From: NS-12 sp045403215
GTDB lineage: Bacteria > Nitrospirota > Nitrospiria > Nitrospirales > NS-4
Length of the DNA: 11,007 nt
NCBI GenBank assembly: GCA_045403215.1
Contig: JAXIOW010000086.1
Coordinates: 1 to 11,007 of the forward strand
Direction: 5' to 3'
The notes beneath the pieces were generated by a model that was given only the letters and a program-made list of their open reading frames with translations, was not told the origin of the DNA and made no database searches. The position numbers and the translations under genes were made by a program. Shown here piece after piece: positions 7,165 through 11,007 of this stretch. Every line of letters starts with the position of its first letter. Position 1 is the first letter of the stretch.

Positions 7165-7193
7165 GCCGCCCAGATCAAGGGCGGCATGTCGCG
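7157..7193 (-). promoter_or_regulatory. Perfect 15-bp stem-loop between xoxF and the cytochrome gene
   Basis: CGCGACATGCCGCCC (7157-7171) pairs without mismatch with GGGCGGCATGTCGCG (7179-7193) around a seven-base loop (7172-7178). It begins 26 nt after the xoxF stop and covers the first candidate start codon of the cytochrome gene at 7162-7164. No T-run follows on either strand, so a full intrinsic terminator is unlikely. Possible roles are 3'-end stabilisation of xoxF mRNA, partial attenuation so that the operon yields more XoxF than downstream proteins, or translational control of the cytochrome. Confidence 0.75.
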
Positions 7194-7219
7194 AAGCATC
7201 ACCGCACTTTCGTCAGCCA

Positions 7220-9037
7220 TTAAGGAGCGTCGGGAAGCGCGAATACGAACAAGCTACCGCCAAGAGTCGTGAACTTGGCAAGGTCCTTGTATCCGCCAAC
7301 GGCGCCGAGTCCATCAGTCGGTTCCGTCAGACCCGCAGCCATGCCGATGCCCGCCCAGCCACCGATGCCGGAGAGGATGCCGACATACTGCTTGCCTTCG
7401 TATTGATATGTGAACACGTTGCCGATGATTCCGGATGGCGTCTTGAACTTCCACAGCTCCTTGCCGTCGGCTGTATTGACCGCCTTCACGTAGCCTTCGA
7501 GCGTGCCGTAGAACACGACATCGCCGGCCGTAGTGAGCGCACCGGACCATACGGAGAAGCGTTCCGGCTTCGACCAGACGATCTTGCCCTTGCCCGGATC
7601 CCAGGCGATGAAATTACCCATTCCACCATGGCTGCCAGGCGTCGGGAACATCGTCAGCGTCGCCCCGACGTATGGCTGGCCCGCCGTGTACTCGACCTGG
7701 AACGGCTCGTAGGTCATGCACACGTGGTTGGTCGGGACCATGAGCAGGCCGCTCTTGCGGTCGTAGCTTGCCGGCTGCTGATCCTTGGACCCGAGCGCTG
7801 CGGGGCAGATGTCCTTGACATTGACATCGGCACCCGTCGTGCCAGGCGAGTACCGCTTGTCGACCACCGGACGTCCGCTCTTCATATCGACGTGCGTCGC
7901 CCAGTTGACCTTCGGGTCGTACTTTTCGGCCACGAGCAGCTCGCCCGTCGCACGGTTCAACGTGTAGCCGAACCCGTTGCGGTCGAAATGCACCAACGCC
8001 GGGACTTTCTTGCCCTTAATGTCGACATCGATGAGCGGGACCTCGTTGACGCCGTCATAGTCCCACTCGTCGTGGGGCGTCATCTGGTAGGCCCACTTCG
8101 CGACTCCGGTATCGAGGTCGCGCGCAAAGATCGTCATCGACCACTTGTTGTCGCCGGGACGTTGTGCAGGATTCCAGGTGCTCGGATTGCCCGTGCCGTA
8201 GTAGACGAGATTCAGTGCCGGGTCATAGGAGTACCAACCCCAGGTGGTCCCGCCGCCGATCTTCCACTGGTCGCCTTGCCACGTCTTGAGCGACGAATCC
8301 TTGCCGACCGGCGCCAGTTTGCCGTCAGTCCAGGTCATCGTCTTGCTGGGGTCGACAAGCATCTCGGCATCCGGCCCGGTGCTGTACGCGGTCCAGACCT
8401 CCTTGCCTGTTTTGATGTCGTAGGCTATGAGGCGACCGCGCACGCCGAACTCGCCGCCGGAAATGCCGGTGAGCACCTTGTCCTTGAAGACGTGCGGAGC
8501 GTTGGTGTTGGTCTCGCCGATCTTCGGATCGCCGTTCTTGACGCTCCAGATGACCTTGCCAGTGTTGATATCCAGCGCGACCAAGGTCGTGTCGGCCTGT
8601 TGCAGAAAGATCTTGCCGTCACCGTAAGCGAGGCCGCGATTAACGGTATCGCAACACATGACCGGGATGACATCGGCGTCTTGCTTCGGCTCGTACTTCC
8701 ATTTAAAAGACTGGTCCTTCAGACTCACCGCGAACACGTTGTTGGGGAACGGCGTGTGCACGTACATCGTGTCGCCGATCACCAGCGGCGAACCCTCGTG
8801 GCCACGCAACACGCCCGTGGACATGCTCCACGCGACCTGCAGCTTGGCAACGTTGCCGGCGTTGATCTGGTTCAAATCGCTGTAACGATGATTCGCGTAG
8901 TCGCCGGCCTGCGAGGCCCAGTTGGACGATGAGCCCATGGCTTTCTCAAGGTCGGTTGGGGCAGATTTAGCGTTCGAACATGCCGCCGAAGTGAGTACTG
9001 CGGCACTGACTAATACGGTAAAACTCTCGTATCTCAT
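7220..9037 (-). CDS. xoxF: XoxF, lanthanide-type PQQ-dependent methanol dehydrogenase
   Basis: This 605-residue periplasmic quinoprotein oxidises methanol, and often formaldehyde and other alcohols, with electrons leaving through PQQ to cytochrome c. It is an eight-bladed propeller with W-docking repeats. The adjacent cysteine pair that contacts PQQ is C128-C129 (VMCCDT). Metal-site residues are E196 (GGEFGVRG), N284 (GTGNPSTWNP) and D326 (HDEWDYDG), and R353 lies in FDRNG. D328, two residues after D326, is the extra aspartate that marks lanthanide-dependent XoxF; calcium-type MxaF has alanine there. The blocks VKDICPAALGSKDQQP and VPTNHVCMTYEP fit the XoxF5-like clade. The ATG at 9037 follows a GGAGGG ribosome site by four bases, whereas upstream in-frame extension (to 9319) is non-coding in style. 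The N-terminal signal ends LTSAAC, so a lipoprotein form is possible. Confidence 0.95.
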   Translation of the reverse strand: MRYESFTVLVSAAVLTSAACSNAKSAPTDLEKAMGSSSNWASQAGDYANHRYSDLNQINAGNVAKLQVAWSMSTGVLRGHEGSPLVIGDTMYVHTPFPNNVFAVSLKDQSFKWKYEPKQDADVIPVMCCDTVNRGLAYGDGKIFLQQADTTLVALDINTGKVIWSVKNGDPKIGETNTNAPHVFKDKVLTGISGGEFGVRGRLIAYDIKTGKEVWTAYSTGPDAEMLVDPSKTMTWTDGKLAPVGKDSSLKTWQGDQWKIGGGTTWGWYSYDPALNLVYYGTGNPSTWNPAQRPGDNKWSMTIFARDLDTGVAKWAYQMTPHDEWDYDGVNEVPLIDVDIKGKKVPALVHFDRNGFGYTLNRATGELLVAEKYDPKVNWATHVDMKSGRPVVDKRYSPGTTGADVNVKDICPAALGSKDQQPASYDRKSGLLMVPTNHVCMTYEPFQVEYTAGQPYVGATLTMFPTPGSHGGMGNFIAWDPGKGKIVWSKPERFSVWSGALTTAGDVVFYGTLEGYVKAVNTADGKELWKFKTPSGIIGNVFTYQYEGKQYVGILSGIGGWAGIGMAAGLTEPTDGLGAVGGYKDLAKFTTLGGSLFVFALPDAP

Positions 9038-9041
9038 ATAG

Positions 9042-9047
9042 CCCTCC
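9042..9047 (-). promoter_or_regulatory. Strong ribosome binding site of xoxF
   Basis: The minus strand reads GGAGGG four bases before the ATG at 9037. It fixes the xoxF start and excludes the longer open frame that extends to 9319. Confidence 0.8.
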
Positions 9048-9082
9048 AGCCTGTGATTCTTCCGAACATGCGATAGGCCCAC

Positions 9083-9105
9083 GTTGTTGTAGTGGTTGTT
9101 GTTGT
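9083..9105 (-). repeat. CAA-rich tract in the xoxF leader
   Basis: On the minus strand the tract is made of ACAACAACAACC and CTACAACAAC, lying 46 to 68 nt upstream of the xoxF ATG. A and C dominate, in contrast to the GC-rich surroundings, so the RNA would be nearly unstructured there. Confidence 0.6.
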
Positions 9106-9312
9106 CCGACTTTCTCGGGTAGATCCTAGAGATCGCAAGATTGCAGATAGCATGGAGTCCACCCGCGCGGCGATCGCCGTGGCATGCGGCTCCCCCATCA
9201 GGTGCATATCTACACCTACTGCGTCGCCGCCACAACAGGAGACGCTGGAGCCGCCCTCCCGCACGGCGTACGATCGGTTGGGCACCGGCGGTGGGACGAA
9301 GCGAGGTCGCAC

Positions 9313-9708
9313 ATGGCAAGGCGAATGCTGCACAGCGGATGCAACGCGGCTCTGGCGATCATCGCAGCCACCGCCGCCCTGTGCAGGGCGGATACACCCC
9401 CGCAGGGTGATCGCGCCGGGCACGACTATCCCACCTTTGCTCGTGTCGAGTACGTTCAGGAATGCATGCTGAGGAACGGCGGCGAGCTGGCCTACCTCTA
9501 CAAGTGCTCGTGCGCTATCGATCGGATTGCGAAGGATCTGAGCTACGACGAATTCGTCGAATGGGGGACCTTCGCGCGCAACGCCTCGCTGGCGGGCGAG
9601 AGAGGCGGGGTTTTCCGCGATTCGGACCAGGCCCGGGAAAAAACCAAGCAATATCAGGCCCTTGAGGCCGAAACTTATCGAGCGTGCGGCCTTCAGGTCC
9701 GGAAATAG
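9313..9708 (+). CDS. Small secreted four-cysteine protein, unknown function, next to xoxF
   Basis: This 131-residue protein is not one I can name. Residues 1-26 form a signal peptide (basic MARR, then NAALAIIAATAAL, probable cleavage at CRA-DTPP), so the mature protein of about 105 residues should be periplasmic. The mature part has four cysteines: C51 (VQECM), C65 and C67 (YKCSCAIDRIA) and C125 (RACG). They could form two disulfides or bind metal. The remainder is polar and probably helical. The ATG at 9313 follows GAGG by six bases; longer in-frame extension upstream lacks a signal peptide. It is divergent from xoxF and convergent with the beta-propeller gene, which suggests a role in PQQ-dehydrogenase function, but this is inference from position only. 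Confidence 0.78.
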   Translation: MARRMLHSGCNAALAIIAATAALCRADTPPQGDRAGHDYPTFARVEYVQECMLRNGGELAYLYKCSCAIDRIAKDLSYDEFVEWGTFARNASLAGERGGVFRDSDQAREKTKQYQALEAETYRACGLQVRK

Positions 9709-9745
9709 CCTGCCCAAGAATAGGGGAGACGCAGCGCGTCGTCGG

Positions 9746-10816
9746 TCATCCGCCGCCGACACGCGGAGTAGGGCCAAGAGCGACGCCCCAGGGCGAGCGC
9801 CCGACCGGTATTTTATTGATGACGCGCAGGCTGGTCGTGTCGACGACGCTGACGTCGTTGGACGGGCCATTTGCCGTGTAGAGACGCTTTCCATCCGTTG
9901 ACAGTGCCATGCCCCACGGGCGCGTCCCAACCGGGATCTCCGTAACGAGCTTTGGCCCCGCGAGCGCGACAACGGCAACTGTCCCGCCCCGGCCTGTGCT
10001 CATATACAGGCGGCCTCGGGCAGGATCGAGCACGACAGCCATCGGGCGGGCTTCCTTGCGCAGCTCGAGCAGCCGCTCGACGGACGCCCCGTCAGGGACT
10101 GACATCCGGTACAGCGAGGCATCGAACTCGCCGGACACGTAGGCCATACGGCTGTCAGGCGTGAATGCCACATCGCGCGGACGGTGGCCCACGGCCACGG
10201 AGCGCAGGACCTTGAACGTGCGGGCATCGATCACCGAAACCGCATTGTCAGACTCGTTCGTGACCAGCACCCATCGTCCGTTCGGCGAAACGCGCACGCC
10301 TTCCGGTTCTTTCCCGACCGGTATCCGCGCCTTGATATTGCCGCTGCCCACGTCAAGAACCGAAGTCTGCGCGGCATCTTCGTTCGCCACGAAGAGCAGC
10401 CGGCCGTCTGTGCTGAGGTCGAACTGTTCTGGGTCCGAGCCGGCCTTCAACAGCTTGAGCACCTTCAACGCTGCTGTGTCGATTACGGCGATGCCGTCGG
10501 CGCGCAGATCGCGCTCGAACTTCGCGCACTCCGCGTCCGGGATGGTGGGCGGACACTTCGGCAGACCGCTCACGGCCACGTAGAGCCGCGAGCCGTCCTG
10601 GTTGAGTCTCAGACCCCGGGGACGCTTGCCGACCGTTATGGTCGCAATCGCCTCAGCCTTGTCGGTGTCGATGACGGTGACGGTCTGGCCGTCCTCGTTG
10701 GAGACGTATGCGCGGCCGGCATCGGCGCACGGCGGCAGGGCGAGAAGACCCGCAAGTCCCAGCATGCGCAGCGCGGCGGGACGAGTGAACAAGGCGGTTC
10801 GTGTCACCGCAGGCAC
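9746..10816 (-). CDS. Secreted YVTN-family beta-propeller associated with PQQ-dependent catabolism
   Basis: The protein has about 356 residues built from repeated propeller blades. Recurring blocks are VSVIDA or VSVVDT, followed by KIPVGRSPWGVAL-type turns (IPVGKEPEGVRV, VAVGHRPRDVAF, IPVGTRPWGMAL) and RLYTANG-type strands. About seven blades can be counted. This matches the beta-propeller family often found beside PQQ alcohol dehydrogenases; its molecular role is not established. A signal peptide (MLGLAGLLALPPCADA) precedes the first blade. I chose the GTG at 10816 because GGAG lies six bases before it and gives a compact signal sequence. ATG codons at 10846 and 10921 are possible starts but have weaker ribosome sites and long N-termini. 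The stop is 37 nt from the convergent small gene. Confidence 0.85.
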   Translation of the reverse strand: MPAVTRTALFTRPAALRMLGLAGLLALPPCADAGRAYVSNEDGQTVTVIDTDKAEAIATITVGKRPRGLRLNQDGSRLYVAVSGLPKCPPTIPDAECAKFERDLRADGIAVIDTAALKVLKLLKAGSDPEQFDLSTDGRLLFVANEDAAQTSVLDVGSGNIKARIPVGKEPEGVRVSPNGRWVLVTNESDNAVSVIDARTFKVLRSVAVGHRPRDVAFTPDSRMAYVSGEFDASLYRMSVPDGASVERLLELRKEARPMAVVLDPARGRLYMSTGRGGTVAVVALAGPKLVTEIPVGTRPWGMALSTDGKRLYTANGPSNDVSVVDTTSLRVINKIPVGRSPWGVALGPTPRVGGG

Positions 10817-10985
10817 AGTGAACTCCGCATTTCCAGCGATTCTCATTGCATCATCCGCGCATGTCACGAGCGGGACAACCTGAGCGACCAGGGACTCGTT
10901 GGCGAAGGGCAGCTGGCCCATGAATCCGCCGGAAACCGACCAATTAGGCCCAGAGCAGGCGATTCGCGGTTGTGCGTAGTCATGG

Positions 10986-10994
10986 TGTTACACT
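10986..10994 (+). promoter_or_regulatory. Possible extended -10 element for a plus-strand gene beyond the window
   Basis: TGTTACACT matches an extended -10 pattern (TG, one base, TACACT) reading rightwards at the window edge. No good -35 is seen, and the gene it would serve is outside the window. It is weak evidence only. Confidence 0.2.
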
Positions 10995-11007
10995 CGGCCG
11001 TGCAAAA

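Larger units (their letters stand above)
9038..9312. promoter_or_regulatory. Divergent intergenic region between xoxF and the small secreted-protein gene
   Basis: These 275 bases should hold the promoter of the xoxF operon (minus strand) and of the plus-strand small gene. I could not find a convincing -35/-10 pair for either. Visible structure includes a CAA-rich leader on the xoxF side (9083-9105), a short inverted repeat AGGTG-N8-CACCT near 9200-9217, and a GAGG ribosome site before 9313. Several short frames cross the region but none looks coding. Confidence 0.55.

Noticed and set aside
7031..8932. 633-codon plus-strand open frame opposite xoxF and the cytochrome gene
   Set aside because: It is the antisense shadow of xoxF, with no motif or ribosome site. 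The minus-strand frame carries all catalytic residues.
9038..9319. In-frame upstream extension of xoxF to a start at 9319
   Set aside because: It places about 94 arginine-rich residues ahead of a good signal peptide, and the GGAGGG site marks 9037 as the start.
1..11007. CRISPR arrays, tRNA or rRNA genes, toxin-antitoxin pairs, riboswitches
   Set aside because: I saw no regularly spaced repeats, no cloverleaf-like or ribosomal sequence, and no recognisable two-gene toxin module or riboswitch core anywhere in the window.

Overview
The window is high-GC proteobacterial DNA with tight gene packing. The gene families fit a methylotrophic or facultatively methylotrophic beta- or gammaproteobacterium, perhaps Burkholderiales-like. 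That placement is inferred from gene content and protein style, not from a marker gene.

Layout. (1) Positions 1-1932, plus strand: the 3' end of a gene, probably a peptidyl-prolyl isomerase, then a complete long-chain acyl-CoA ligase (fadD). (2) About 1941-1995: a near-perfect 38-bp palindrome next to a run of nine A. On the minus strand this reads as an intrinsic terminator. (3) About 1993-3948: a complete insertion sequence with an intact IS1634-family transposase and 14/16-matching terminal inverted repeats. (4) 4037-9037, minus strand: a five-gene methanol/formaldehyde oxidation operon. In transcription order it encodes XoxF (lanthanide-type PQQ methanol dehydrogenase), a XoxG-like cytochrome c, a XoxJ-like periplasmic binding protein, glutathione-dependent formaldehyde dehydrogenase, and Gfa. 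(5) 9038-9312: a divergent regulatory region with a CAA-rich xoxF leader. (6) 9313-9708, plus strand: a small secreted four-cysteine protein of unknown function. (7) 9746 to about 10816, minus strand: a secreted YVTN beta-propeller of the kind associated with PQQ-dependent catabolism.

How the genes work together. XoxF oxidises methanol in the periplasm and passes electrons to the cytochrome. XoxJ probably helps XoxF mature or function. Formaldehyde that reaches the cytoplasm is trapped with glutathione, helped by Gfa, and oxidised to S-formylglutathione by the class III alcohol dehydrogenase. The next enzyme, S-formylglutathione hydrolase, is not in the window.

Most notable points: the insertion sequence sits between gfa and what looks like the operon's original terminator, directly beside the palindrome; a 15-bp perfect hairpin covers the apparent cytochrome start codon; XoxF has a cysteine at the end of its signal peptide; and a small CSC-motif secreted protein is divergent from xoxF.
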